A DNA stretch of 64,000 bases, from contig JAGYVD010000010.1 in assembly GCA_021209875.1 (NCBI GenBank), positions 1,922,001 through 1,986,000 of the forward strand. Direction: 5' to 3'. Shown here piece by piece: positions 1-11,533 of the stretch. The DNA comes from Rosellinia necatrix. Its lineage: Eukaryota; Ascomycota; Sordariomycetes; Xylariales; Xylariaceae. Both the position numbers and the translations under genes were made by a program. Within the stretch, counting starts at the first letter, position 1. Each line of letters begins with the position of its first letter. Below the pieces are notes generated by a model that was not told where the DNA came from, did not search any database, and saw nothing but the letters and a program-made list of their open reading frames with translations.

Positions 1-1203
1 AGTCAGAGCCAATCCTTACCCCGACAGACCGAGGACGATGATCCAGCTCCTAACAAGCGAAGGATCAGTTTCTCTTCGGGCTGGAATATGTTTAACCGGG
101 GTACCATGCCACCCAGGCCTGACGCGGTGGAAGCCACGGCCCCGAGTCCAAGAGGTCTTGCATCACGACGGTTAGGGCTTGGCACAAATACGAGTCTTGG
201 CAGCAACATCTTCTCCGAGCGAGACCCAAACAGTCCCAGGCCCCTTTCCATTGCGTCCTCGGAGATTCCCCGTCCTTCTACCGATAGCGGTTCCATATGG
301 GCCAGGAGTTTGCAACCCCAAAGCCGGCTATGGCCTACGGAGGACGGCCCTTGGACTGGATCGCGGAACCCCTCACGACGGCCTTCGCTTCATGGGTCGC
401 CCTCTCAGCTGAAGACGACGCTCGCTGATGCTGATGACGAAATTCTAGATGATTCGGAACTACTACATGCCTCTCCCAGCCAGGTAGGCATCATCGGGAC
501 CAAGCCACCCAAAACCCTGAGCCAGCGGCTCAATCCGGCTGCCCCTATGTTCATAGGTAACCTTTTCCGCGCAAGAGGAGAGAAAGAAAAGGAATCCGAT
601 AAAGAAGCCAAGGACCATAAAGACAAGTCCAAGACTAGAGGAAAGGATAAGGAGACGAAGGAGGAAAACCCCCGCAAGTCTTTTACTTCCATCTCGGACA
701 TTGGGACTACTTCCCTTGATGAGTCGCCGTCAGATTCCCGCAAATCTAGAGACACATTTTCGATGGATTCCCCGTCTATTACAGAATCACGTGAATCCTT
801 GAATCTTGAGCCCCCGTTTTCGCATTTGCCGTTAGATCACGCGACGGGCGCGGGGATCAAGGACCACGAGAGCGGGCTCCGGAAGTTGCTGCGTAAAGGC
901 AGCTCCTCCAAGTTCAGCTTCTCGTCGGTGCGTGGCCTGGGTGGTAAGAAGGGACCCAACAGCGTCACGAGCTCGGATCGGAACGTATCGGGGGGACCGG
1001 ACTAGCTTCGATGAGTTTGCGGAAGACAACAGTGCTCAGTTCCTCGGTCGCAGCTACGACAGTCTGCATAGTAGCCCCTCGATCGGGCCGACGAGCGGGC
1101 CCCGGTCAGCTAAGGACAAGCCTGTCGGCTGGGGTTCCAGGTTCACGATGAAGAAGAAACCGGGCAAAGAAAAAGAAAGCCTGGATATCGAAAGGGATGA
1201 CTA
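1..1203 (+). CDS. C-terminal part of a Ser/Lys-rich protein of unknown function (5' end outside window; one frameshift)
   Basis: The frame is open from base 1 to a stop at 1003-1005, and a second frame continues the same style of sequence to TAG at 1201-1203. About 400 residues are visible, rich in Ser, Pro, Arg and Lys, with a charged Lys/Glu/Asp stretch near bases 575-670 and short basic Ser clusters such as LRKLLRKGSSSKF. I see no catalytic motif, signal peptide or membrane segment; it looks disordered. The two frames join cleanly if the G6 run at 990-995 is read as G5, giving VSGDRTSFDEFAED. I tested GT..AG introns that would restore the frame and found none convincing. The gene is therefore either broken by a one-base insertion or carries a base-calling error. 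I do not recognise the family. The start lies before the window. Confidence 0.7.
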
Positions 1204-2135
1204 GGCTCCGGACAAAAGGCCAAATCGGGCGTGGTAGGGCGGGAGGGGGCGGGGGACGTTGGGGTTTTGCGTGGCATAGCGGACAGACTTAAATCGAAAA
1301 TCATTCATTGTAGTAACAGAACCAAAGGTTTAAACCGAGGGATCATAGATTGCAGCAGCTTCTAGTACGGGCTTCTGATTACTTAAGCACTTATCATGGC
1401 CTAAATAAAGCGACTCGATATTATAGGTTCTCTATTCTTTTTCCCCCCCCCATCTGTCTATCTACACTCTTTCGGCGGGGGTTGGCCAGTTCTCTTCGGG
1501 CGCCCTCACGGATTCCGAGGGGCAGTCATGCTACCCTGTAAGGGCTCTAAGTAAGTAAAGTAAGTACCTAGAAGTACCCCACCAGAAGGGGTGGCGGTGG
1601 GTACTGGCAGTACTTTTTTACTGGAGCTTGGGCGAGTTAATGGCCGGTCCGCAGCGGCCATGTCGAACGAGAGCTCTGTTGGTTGTTCGATCCCGGAACT
1701 CGGACTCCCACCACTGCGACAACAAAACGCTCCAAAACTCCCAGCACCTAAGAATTCTCCATTCGGCCTTCGTCGAGTCCACCAATTTAAGGTACAACAT
1801 TCTGCAAATAGCATTTTTTACAGAACAAATCCCCGAAACTCCGTGAACTCGCCCAAACAACCGAACCTGGCCAGGCGAACCGACTCGACTCGACTCTTGA
1901 TGATTCGACGATTCCACACTCAGCAAGCGTCTGCTCCTTCGAAGCCGGATAGCGAATAGACAGACGAGAATAAACGCAGTAGCGATTTGCCGATTGATTA
2001 GCCACCCCTCTATTTCCACACCGGACCAGATCGAATCAGGTCAATCCGCCAATCGAGCACCGGCTCCCCGGTATTTTCAACCGGGCGGCTTCCACCCATT
2101 CATATACCCCAGCCCGGCCCAGGCAAGGCCAGCTC
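1204..2135. other. Intergenic region
   Basis: This holds the 3' flank of the Ser-rich gene and the promoter of the Cmc1-type gene. It contains AGTAAG/TACC tetranucleotide runs (about 1551-1580) and three CGACT pentamers at 1881-1895, the same pentamer that recurs at 16201. Short ORFs here overlap each other in several frames and show no protein-like features. No RNA gene was recognised. Confidence 0.6.
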
Positions 2136-2846
2136 ATGGCCGCCGCCGCCGCCGCTGCCGAAGCCGCCACGACAGTAGCGCAAGCGACACAGTTTAAGAT
2201 GGCGTCCGCGGGAGGAGAGGCGGGAGGGCGTAGGAGTGGCGGCAAGACGGAGGAGGAGGAGCGGCTGCCGATGCCATCGCGGAACCCGCTACCGCTCTCA
2301 GCCAGCCAGGAGGCGCAGGTGCGCGAGGTGTTCAACGCGCGCGTGAGGGCACATTGCTCCGAAGATATCAAAGGTTTGTTCTTCATGTGGACATATATCC
2401 TACACAGACAGACCCCCGGATTCCCCCGGGTAAAGAAACGAGGTAGCTAACCCCAAAGCATGGTAGCCTTCGCAGACTGCGCCCGCAACCGAACCTTCAG
2501 CATCCCGTTCGCGTGCCGCGCCCTCTCGCACGCGATGAACAGCTGCATGCTGGCGCACGCAACGGCGGCGGAGCACGACCGGGCGCGCGAGGACTGGTTC
2601 GCGGCGCGGGCGGCACGCGCGCGCGAGCGCGAGCGCAAAGAGCGCCGCCGCTTGGAGCAGGAGGCCTTCCACCGCGAGTGGTGGGGCCTGCCCGACCGCG
2701 ACCCCGCCGCCGTCCGCCGCGACCTCGAGAAGCTCGAGCGGCCGGAGCGCATCGGCGGCGCCGTCGTCCGCCGGCCCGCCTCCGACCTCCCCCCTTCTTC
2801 CGCTGCTAATAGTGGCACTAAAGGGGATGGGGGGGAAGTGAGGTAG
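2136..2846 (+). CDS. cmc1: Cmc1-type COX assembly mitochondrial protein (twin Cx9C)
   Basis: Two exons, 2136-2373 and 2467-2846, give 205 aa. The 93 bp intron has donor G|GTTTGT, a GCTAAC branch near 2445 and acceptor TAG. Splicing produces two Cx9C motifs, CSEDIKAFADC and CRALSHAMNSC, which is the CHCH signature of the Cmc1 family; the intron falls inside the first motif. Family members act in the mitochondrial intermembrane space in cytochrome c oxidase assembly and copper handling, and are oxidised through Mia40. Here an Ala-rich N-terminus (GCC repeats) precedes the domain, and a long charged Arg/Glu/Ala tail follows it, so the protein is longer than the roughly 110 residues typical of the family. 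A second ATG at 2199 (MASAGGEAG) could be the true start and would remove the Ala run. The tail is extremely GC-rich. Confidence 0.85.
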
Positions 2847-4660
2847 CGCTACCGGTAGGGGTAGAAGGGAGAAAGAGAGATGTTCTGATGAAAAAAAAAA
2901 ACACAAACAAAGGGAAAATACAGTCACATGTCTATCTTCGGGGACGCGGACCGTGTGTATATGTCATGTATATAATTACGTTTTTCCTTTTTCCCTCCTG
3001 GGTTTCTACCTATCTCAGAGGCATGTTAAGTACGGGTGCATATGTGGCCGGCGTTTTCTGGTTGGTGGCTTTATTTACTTGGCCCTCCGCTTATGTAGCG
3101 TAGCGAGCAGCCGATATAGAAGTTCGGGTTCTTTGCCACGCCGCTCTTTACATAAGAGATAGGACGTATCTCCATGTCTCACCAACTCCTCTCCTGCTCT
3201 CATGAGAATTTATTGTTTCGAGCATCTTTGGGTAGTGTGGCAAATTTTCTTGTCGGATAGCTTCTTGGCCCAGCCCGGCCGGGGCCATCTTGCCGGTCAT
3301 TACGTTTGAGTAAGTAGATATGGCAACAAATCATTGCTACGAGTTCCCTATGACTCTCGCGATCAACAACGGGGGCGGGCGGTCGACACTTGCTACATAT
3401 GGTGGCGTATTCCCTCGAGGTATTCTATGGGGATAATAGCAAATATTTATAGAGACTGGTTTTGTATCAAGTTGCCGTAATCGACTAACGCTGGATATAG
3501 AGATAATCATTAGCTATAAGGAACTATCTCCTAACTCCTACCAGAGTTACAAATACCTAAAGTCAATGATAACATGGCTACGCGGAAGAAACTATCAAGC
3601 TATGAATGTTAGAATGTGTAGTATCAGCTGATATTTCACATACGACGGTAAGCTTTCCGTTAGCCTGCTCTAATGGCCCCAGATTAACGAACTGATAGAC
3701 GTGGATTATGTGGCTGGTGAACATTTGGTAGAAAACCCAACACTAAGAGCCGGGGAACAACTGCGATACGAGAACGAAGCAATCGGTTCCGAGGAGAAAT
3801 TCACTTGTCAATGGCTGTGTGATATTTCAGGCCGGCAGCAATTGTAATAATTAATACAACCGGTTGTACCAGTTCATGGCCGCACGGTGAACCGGATGAA
3901 TAAACTGTATTATGATCAGCTTGCTATAAGGTGATCATTGTATTGCTACCGATGCCTCCAACCCCCATCAATAAAACCTCATTAGCCTTGCCGAAATGGA
4001 CAAAATGCCACTGCCAATACGTTTTCGTTATGGTATCCTCTGTGACACTCCCAGGGGCATACATAGATATGCATGTGAGGATGGCTCTTGGATAAGAAGG
4101 ACAGCGGTTTATATCGCTGGTCACTATACTGCATGTTTGAACGGGCCCATAAAGCATAACATGGGTCGTTGAAGTAGGAATATCGGCGGTCGTTACGGGC
4201 ATATCATAAAATAGTTTGGCGGCCTTGTATATATATCGTGGTAAGTTAAGCATAGTACGTATCAAGTTGCATATGCCGCACTGCATATCTTAGTATATAA
4301 TGGTCCTATACGGCCATAGATACCTTACGAACAAGCAACTTACACCGGCGGCTTGTTATACTGGTATCAATGCAGATCTCGGCAACTTCGCTTGGCCGAT
4401 ACTTCCCGGGCATTTCCCATCGCCAGACGAGCCTTCTGACTGATGGACTAGAGGTCTCGCATTGCCTGTCATATTTGAGGAAACCCCATGAGCTTACAGA
4501 GTGGAGGCGATCGGATCGCAAGCCCTTTTCAGGGTACTCATCGCCATAATCAACACCTTTCAGCAGTATGAAAGGCGATGTCATGAATACGGGTCGCAAA
4601 ATGAATCAAATACTGGTATTAAGTAAACATACTTGCCGCGTTAACACATACTAAGCGGTT
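2847..4660. other. Intergenic region between convergent genes
   Basis: About 1.8 kb lie between the Cmc1-type gene and the F-box gene. Composition drops to AT-richer DNA after about 3400. Apart from one weak spliced candidate at 3924-4584, listed separately, I see only short unrelated ORFs, no RNA gene and no recognisable transposon. Confidence 0.6.
3924..4584 (-). other. Weak two-exon gene candidate
   Basis: On the minus strand an ORF starting near 4584 (MTSPFILLKGVDYG) reaches a GTAAGT donor around 4346. After an acceptor near 4288 the frame runs on to 3924. The putative intron is about 55 bp and lacks a clear branch site, since its only CTAA lies at the acceptor. No domain is recognised and the DNA is AT-rich and intergenic-looking. 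This may be a relic or chance reading. Confidence 0.15.
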
Positions 4661-6278
4661 TTAGAATTCATCGCCATAGTTGGGTATATAGAGAGCTTGC
4701 ATCCGGAATCCCTACAGAGGATTAGTTATTCAGAAGGTACCGAGTTTGGAGCAGATACCAAGGGGCCCTTACGTCGAAAATAGCACGGATCTTTCGAATC
4801 CCATGCCCACCGCGTCTTAAAATTCGAATAGGCAGATCACACCGATCGCCAATCCAGTCCAAGTGCTCAGAATGCATATGCTGGTTTGTGTGAGGGGAAA
4901 TTGCTCGGAAACCGCACTCATCGACAGCGATATGGAGCCCTTCGAGAACAGCCTCAACGATAACGGGCTCTTCGGAGCCCGGAATGATGTAGCCGATCTC
5001 AATATCCTCGCCGTGCTCTGTCTCAAAGGCTAAACCTGATATAAACTTGGTACCGAAAAATTCGATTAAGCTCACGTGGATGGCCGCAAGCTTCGATGGC
5101 GGGATCTCAACTTCAGCTTCACAAACACGAGGCCTGAGTTTACCAAACTGTTTGGGGTTGAGGCCTTGGCCCGTCTCGACAGATTTCCATGGCATGGATT
5201 TCGATGGGGGTTTAGAGGCGCCTTTAAACTCCTGTAACCAGTCTGACTTGCCCTTGAGCTCGCTCAGTCTAGAGACTTGGGAGATGGCTTGTGCCAGGGG
5301 CCAAACTGTCTGCTTCCAGATACGAAGCCGGTTTCGTTCACCGAGGCCGACCATATTATACTTGATTCGCTCTTTTGACAACTGGTAAAGGTTCCTCCAA
5401 TCGATACCGGCCCTCTCCGAAGCCTCGGCTAGAAAACCATCGAAGAGAACTCCCATTTCGTGGCAAGCCCAGAACCTACTTTGGAAGAAGTATTGGGAAA
5501 ACGGCGTGGTGGCCATCACACGCGAGGCTAGACGAAAGGAAAGCATATCCGCGGTAGCTACGTAGGTAAGGATCATTTCTCTCAACTCTGTTGGCAGCGC
5601 CGAAAATGGATCAGAGCTATCGGGCGCGGCCGGCAAGATGGCAACGGTTTGAGGCGTTTCCTCTGCTGGGGCTGCATCATCGACTCGAATTCGCGTCTGA
5701 GCCAGTCTATGCCCCAACTCGAGGATCGTGAAAGGATCGTAGTATGCGCTTGGGATCATGAGGTTTGAGAACTCCCTGAGAGAAGCAGAGTGATTTCCGG
5801 CATCGTGGGCCCTCCTGGCGCGGGTGTAGAGCCCGCCAAAGTTGTGACCCCAAAAGGGGAGCTCTGCGGAGTGTGGAACGGAACGCAAAATACGCCATAG
5901 CACCTTCAAATCTACCGGCCGTGGCGAGCACGCCTGCTCGACCAGCTTCCAACAGGAGTCATGGAAGCGAAACCCCCACGCATATCCCGCTCTCTCGGAC
6001 TCGGGCGTCTTGGGCCCCGGCGGGTAGGCGTCCTGGATGGTGATCAACGAGAGGGGCTCAAGGTGTAAGTCATCAAAACGCTGATGGGCCTCCGGGGGCA
6101 AGTAGTGTATCTCATCCTGTTCACTGTAACAGGCAAGCCCGGAAAGCCGTGGCTCATCGCTATCCGGCCCTACGCAGTAAATGGCCCGGTAATAGGTCGA
6201 CCATCGACTGTTGTTGAACGCCATTATTCCATGGCTATGACCCATCCCGCACAGCCCACACGCCAGTGGGGTCAACAT
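4661..6278 (-). CDS. F-box protein of the large ascomycete family
   Basis: Exon 1 is 6278-4773 from an ATG; exon 2 is 4711-4661. The 61 bp intron has donor GAC|GTAAGG, an ACTAAT branch and acceptor TGTAG. Splicing replaces a read-through tail with GFRMQALYIPNYGDEF and a stop, which fits how this family usually ends; total 518 aa. The N-terminus has a CGLCG motif. A central F-box near residues 225-270 (SALPTELREMILTYV) precedes an Ala/Ser-rich helical part and a C-terminal beta-rich domain containing WIGDRCDLPIRIL. F-box proteins recruit substrates to SCF ubiquitin ligases through Skp1, but this family is large, variable and mostly uncharacterised, so the target is unknown. Adjacent genes give no hint of function. 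Confidence 0.8.
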
Positions 6279-6787
6279 CGCAGGTAGCCGTGTGTCAGGG
6301 CCAGACGCCTAGACGTCCATGCACCAGGATATGCCGTATTGCATTCCCTGTTGTTAGAGGGAGCGGGTGTGAGTACGTGGTGGGGGTACGTAGTGGGAGT
6401 ACGTAGTGGGAGTATGCGATGCTTGAGTTAAAAAACATAGGCGGACGGACACAAGCCATAGGTAGTGTAGTTATAGGAAACTTGCCGGCAGGCACGTTAC
6501 AAAGAAGACAGCCGGGAACATCTGCCGGGTCCACTTAAAATAGAATCCTACCTACCTACCTAGGCACTCAAACTACCTCCCTACCTAGTGTACTTCTAGG
6601 CACCCCAGTGTAAGTACCCAATCAATTATCCAATCAACACACGATGGAAGAGACGATACTCAGGTGACTAAGTAGGCATATATAGATCATCTATTGCTAC
6701 CGTTACTCCGGGCTAACCGTATTCACCAGCATAACCAGCAATTCGCTAAATGCAAGCCAAAGCATGGGCCATACTCTAGGTGTTACT
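6279..6787. other. Intergenic region with 13 bp tandem repeat and TACC runs
   Basis: Between the F-box start and the 3' end of the secreted-protein gene lie three to four imperfect copies of a 13 bp unit, AGTACGTAGTGGG, at about 6372-6416. A run of CCTACC/CCTAGG tetranucleotides lies at about 6549-6600. No gene seen. Confidence 0.65.
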
Positions 6788-7391
6788 TCAGGTGTCCAGA
6801 GTATCGATGTAGAGACAGTGCGAGCCGGATCCCGACTCGAAGGTCAGCTCGCCCTTCTGTCCGATGAACTCGCAGAGCTCTCCCTTGACGAAGTTGACGC
6901 CGTGGCAGAACCAGTATTCGCCGTCTTGGCGCCTGGCCTTCTCGAAGCTCCCGGTGCACGCGTTCTTGCAACTGTCGAGCGAGTCGGCCTTGTCGTTATG
7001 CTGCTCCCGCTGTGAATCCTTGGCCGGCGCACACTTGGTGTCGCAGTGGACGAGGCCCAGGTAAGGGTTGCCCCAGGCCGTCATCTCCGTGTAGGGCGAG
7101 CAAGCACAGAACTTGTTATAGTCGGGGTACTTTTCGAGAGGTTAGCAGCAGAGTACGTACGGCCAAGAGTCATGTGTGTCATATCATGGCATGCACGGAC
7201 GCATGGCGCTCGGCCACCAGAATGGGAGAAAGGGCCGCGAGAATACGTACCCCAGTGGTCTGGTTAGCCGGTTCCTGGCAAGTCGTTGGTGGTGGTGTTG
7301 TCGAGCAGTTACGAGGTGGAGCCGCGAGGCCGGTCCCGACCATCATTGCGAGGACGACGGTGCATGTTTTGAAAGACATGTTGAAAGACAT
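6788..7391 (-). CDS. Small secreted cysteine-rich protein (effector-like)
   Basis: Exon 1 is 7391-7251 (47 aa) and exon 2 is 7129-6788 (113 aa), total 160 aa. The 121 bp intron has donor GTACGT, a GCTAAC branch and acceptor AAAAG, and its phase matches on both sides. The N-terminus is a classic signal peptide with hydrophobic core CTVVLAMMVGTGLAA and probable cleavage after GLAA. The second Met at residue 5 is an equally good start. The mature part of about 136 aa has 11 Cys, a Pro/Thr-rich start with possible N-glycosylation sites (NCS, NQT), then CxC, CDTKC and CKNAC spacings. No membrane segment or GPI signal follows. Size, secretion signal and Cys content fit fungal secreted effectors or antimicrobial-type proteins. 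I do not recognise the family and assign no activity. Confidence 0.75.
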
Positions 7392-9735
7392 ACTTAGTGG
7401 ATCGTAAGTGGCAGATAACGAGCGGAATTAGATCTGTCGAGAGAACACAGATCTATGGTCTTTGGGATACCGGTGTATGTTTGTGAAGGCCTGCCGTGAT
7501 TTAGCTTCTTGAACCAATATGGCATTCCTCAACTTCTTATAGCTCGAGAGTCACAACTCGGGTTATTGCTGACGGCTCGCTAATCACAATACGCTTCCAA
7601 ACGCCCGCTGACCTGGCGTGTAGTAACTATGCGAAGCTGCATATTATTAGATCCGTATGGGTGGGAGAGCTGCATTCCCCCCACATGGTTTGATTGTTTA
7701 ATGGGCCATCCCGGCATTTGAGTTACCAGACTTCAACACCATGCCAGATCCTTTCCTGGAACGGGAAGGTTAACGTTGGCTTGCGGCGGAGCGCTCAGTC
7801 CCGGCACGAGGAATGCCGTCGATTATACACTACGGGTGCAAGTGAGTCGTCTTCGGGTTTGATAGTATCATACTGCAACAGACGGCAGTCTAGACTGCAA
7901 CAGAAATCCCCGTGCTCCATGCCTTCTACTTGTAAGCAGACGTTAAACACGAGGCCACAACGAACAACTATCCAATCTTAATAGAATGACAGCTGACAAG
8001 CTTGGCATCAGACGTTGCTCACGCCGCCACCGATCTGCGCCACGCAAGTCTGACAAAGTTCTGGAGTCCTGTCATTCAACGAACAACGTAGTACAGTACC
8101 ACCTCCGCGTTGCACTGCTCGACCCCCGCATCGAACGAATGGGGCGATGAAACGGCGTGCAGTTGTTTCTGCCGTGGGTGACGGGGGGTCAGGGACTGCA
8201 CGAGGTCTCCAGTCCGGGGGGCATCCTATCACACTCTCTACTTACTCTCGATGACATAATCAAGGGTATTGCAGCAATGTATGACTAGTCATATATGCCT
8301 TTAAATACACGGCAGCTCCTTATTCGTTTCCGACTGTGTTCGTAGCGTATGTACAGGTGCTGTGTACCACTTCTAATCCGAGGCTCGATCCGCTAGTTAA
8401 ATCAGCCCGGTCTTGGCAGTGAACACGAGCAGGCAGGCCGTCAACAGCCCAAACGTGCATGCTCATGTCGATCTGTAGGGCTGGGCATGATTAAAGCGTA
8501 GCACAATTGGTCAAAACACGTAGGATCATTGCTCGTTCATTTCATATGAACTAGTACATATACGCATCGCAAATCCCTCAAGAGTACACGTTCAATATGA
8601 AGTCCGGGGTTGGACGCTGAAATATGACGGTCGAGGAATAGGACTTCAACTTCCATAATCTTAATGCGTAACAATGCTTGCATTACCCTGGCTGCTGGCG
8701 CCATCGATATAGGCTACACTGCTGAAGCTGTAAGCGATGATCAAGCGAAGTCGATATTGATAGGATTCGAAGGATTCGATGATTGTTTGAGCGACAGTGT
8801 AAATTGTGAGTTACCCAGGAGTGTCTACTAGTGTACGTACCTAGGGATGGGATAACGGTGCGATAAAACAAGGGTAAGCCCGGGCGGAGGAGTGGAAGGC
8901 TTCTCCTCATAATATAAATGTATCCATTTGGTATACATATCTGGTCGACATTGACTGGCGTAAATCTCGACCGAACCAGGCAATGGCTGTTCGCAACACG
9001 TTGGTGGTTCGCCTAGTCACGACGGATGGCCCAAAGAGCCAGGCCATGATATTCAACCTAACGTATGGACTTTGATAAGTCGGCTTCGGGGGGAGACCGA
9101 GGCCCGTCCCCGTTCCCTTTTATGGGTCACTTTCCCATCACCAACCTCAACAAACCGAAACTTGCGGGAAAGTCGCTTGGCCCGTCACGGCCAATGAAGA
9201 CAGCAAAATCGGTGCAAGGAATGAAGTTTCTACACTACAATACTTTGTAAACAAGTAGGCTAACTGACAAAGTTAGGTTAGGTTGGGTTAGGTACGGTAC
9301 CTAGGTATGTTCGTTAGCTAGACCAGATTGGTCCACTTGCCTCGGTCTGTCAGACCCCTGTCGCAGGGTCCATATTGAGTATCAAGCGATCCAGGAACGC
9401 ATCTGCCAAACCAGAGCCCCGGGGTGTGCGTCCCAGGCACTGAAATACGGAAATCTGACTGGACGAAGGCTTATCGATTAGAGACCCTTTGCACCGAATC
9501 TCGTCTGGCTCAGGGGCAGGCCCCAACAAGCTCAACAATTTCGGCCGTTGCAGACTGGATGGCGGACCGCCTGTCTACGTAGTAAAGCTTGTGATCCGGT
9601 GGAAGCCATAATTAGGGTCTACGTGGGATGCCCTTATATGACCTGCATTGACCATAAAAACCGTCAATTACTGCAATACGGCGTTGGCTAATCTGTACAC
9701 CGGCCACCGTAGACCAACATCTCATAAGTGTAAAC
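7392..9735. other. Intergenic region
   Basis: About 2.3 kb separate two divergently transcribed genes, the secreted protein (-) and the DUF829 protein (+). It contains a TTAGGTTAGGTTGGG stretch near 9275-9290 and CCTAGGTA pieces near 8839 and 9300. Short ORFs on both strands have no protein-like features. I see no gene or RNA. Confidence 0.6.
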
Positions 9736-10786
9736 ATGGCTGTTAAAGCTCCGGCTTTTCCGGGTTATACGCCCATCACCAATCGCATCTTCATCCGGAA
9801 CGAGGAGACGGGCTCTGCAGTAGAGAGCACGAAGAGGAAAACCACTGCAAATGACCCGACCACCATTCTAGTATACGGTTGGGGAGATGGAAACCCAAAG
9901 CACGTCTGTAAGCGAGTCATCCGTGGTGTTGGGTTTGATTTCGGGAATTCTTGACTTTGGATATTGTTTAAGTCCTTTTTCTTTCTTTCTTTTCTTCCCT
10001 TTCTTTTTTTTTTTTCCTTCCCCGGAAGTTTACCGTTAGAAGCAATTGTTGACTCCTGAGACAGCCAAGTATTCGGAAGGCTACCATGCGCTCTTCCCCT
10101 CGGCCAGGATCGTCGTCATCATCAACCCCATCCTGGCGGCCACGACCCAGGTCCTGCCGAAGCGGACGGAGGCCATGAGACCCGTCGTCGACACTTGCTT
10201 CCCCACCAAGGACGACGGGTCCGAGCGCGTCATCATGCACATCATGTCGAACACGGGCGGCATCTACGCCGCGGCGACGCTGAACGCGTACCGGGAGCGC
10301 CACGGCCCGGACGCCGCGCTGCCGCACCACCTCTGCGTCTCCGACTCGACCCCCGGCAGCCTCAACTTCGGCTCCGAGGTCTGGCGGTGGAGCCGGGCCA
10401 TGGCCATGGGCGTGCCCAAGTGGTTCCCCCTGCCCTTCCGGTTCACGCAGGCCCTCTGCGCCGCCTTCCTGTGCCTGGTCAACTACCTCGCGCTGGCCGT
10501 GGGCATCGAGCCGTCCGGCCCCCACAGCGCCCGCATCTTCCTCGAGCACACCTTCGCGACCCCGAAGGCGCTGCGGCTGTTCTGCTACTCCAAGGAGGAC
10601 GACCTGATCTACTGGGAAGACCTCCAGGAGCAGGCCGCCGCCGCCAGGAGCAAAGGGTACAACACCGTCCTGGAGGAGTTCAAGGGCTCGCCTCATGTGG
10701 GCCATATGCGGATGCACCCCGAGCAGTACTGGGGCACGATACTGCGGTGTTGGAAACAGGCCATGGAGGCAGATGAGAAGGCGTGA
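9736..10786 (+). CDS. DUF829/TMEM53-like alpha/beta-hydrolase-fold protein (PaxU family)
   Basis: Exon 1 is 9736-9907 and exon 2 is 10065-10786, total 297 aa. The 157 bp intron starts T|GTAAGC, carries a long pyrimidine tract and ends ACAG. Splicing gives GDGNPKHVSKYSEGYHALFP, the expected continuous reading for this family. The protein begins with a short N-terminal part, then TTILVYGWGDG, the strand and oxyanion-type segment of DUF829, and later HIMSNTGG around the nucleophile position. It ends SPHVGHMRMHPEQYW, which carries the conserved histidine. The family includes TMEM53 and the PaxU protein of indole-diterpene clusters; biochemical roles are poorly defined. No cluster genes lie nearby, so a housekeeping paralogue is more likely. 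Exon 2 is very GC-rich. Confidence 0.82.
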
Positions 10787-11335
10787 AAGGACCCAGAGTT
10801 GCAATTGAAGAAACAAAATATGGGATCGGATTGGAAACTTGCTAGCCGGGTGGCAGCTCAATGCGGCTCAACCACAGGAGAATCATAGACGGGATGTGAA
10901 GAAATAGATTATAGCTAACGCTGGGTAAGAATAACGAGCAGCATGGGCTCTAGGCCACACTTGCACATTGTAACACACTAGACTTAATGATTTACCGCTG
11001 TCATGGACTCGGCAGGGTAAAAGGGAAGTCATGTTATTTAAATATAGGGTAGTATAACGGCAAACATGAGAGAGAACGCTCACGAGAAGGGGATGACGAA
11101 AAGTTATATCAATCACTTTTTCGCTTTAATTGATTGCTAGCAGGAACAATAAAGAACAATAAAGTAGAAATAAAATGGTATTGGGGGGGTAAAGCTCGGA
11201 GGCTGTGAGTTATTCCATCGGCTCTATTCTCGCCTCCGTCCCCGTCCCTGGCACTATCTCGCAACAACGAGAGTCTGGAGACGCACTGCAGAGCCCGTCG
11301 CTCATCTTCCCCAGCACATGCCAATGCCTGCATTA

Positions 11336-11533
11336 TTAGCTCACTTCTGAACTATCGACGGTCACATGCTCGGACTGGCCATTGCGCAGCCAGCGATGGA
11401 GGACCACTGCTCCAGCCACTCCACTGGCAAAACCGGCCTCGAAGGCCACAACGGTCCAGAGCACACCGCCCCAAGAGACCACTCCGCCGATGACTAAGCC
11501 GGATGATGGCTGTTTACCAGTGTTAACGTACAT
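11336..11533 (-). other. Possible short membrane-protein ORF (weak)
   Basis: A 65-codon minus-strand ORF beginning ATG at 11533 has a hydrophobic Gly/Val-rich segment (GLVIGGVVSWGGVLWTVVAF) followed by a polar tail. It could be a small membrane protein or the last exon of one. No splice partner, homologue or conserved motif was identified, and open frames of this length are common here by chance. Confidence 0.2.

Noticed and set aside
2888..3162. Small plus-strand ORFs after the Cmc1-type gene
   Set aside because: Overlapping frames with A-run starts, no domain or splice signals; probably 3' flanking DNA.
4306..4599. Downstream ORF as the last exon of the F-box gene
   Set aside because: A better acceptor at 4712 with an ACTAAT branch gives a family-like ending and a stop at 4661, before this ORF.
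9968..10861. Long minus-strand ORF opposite the DUF829 gene
   Set aside because: A shadow of GC-rich coding sequence without domain features; it also runs through the intron's pyrimidine tract.
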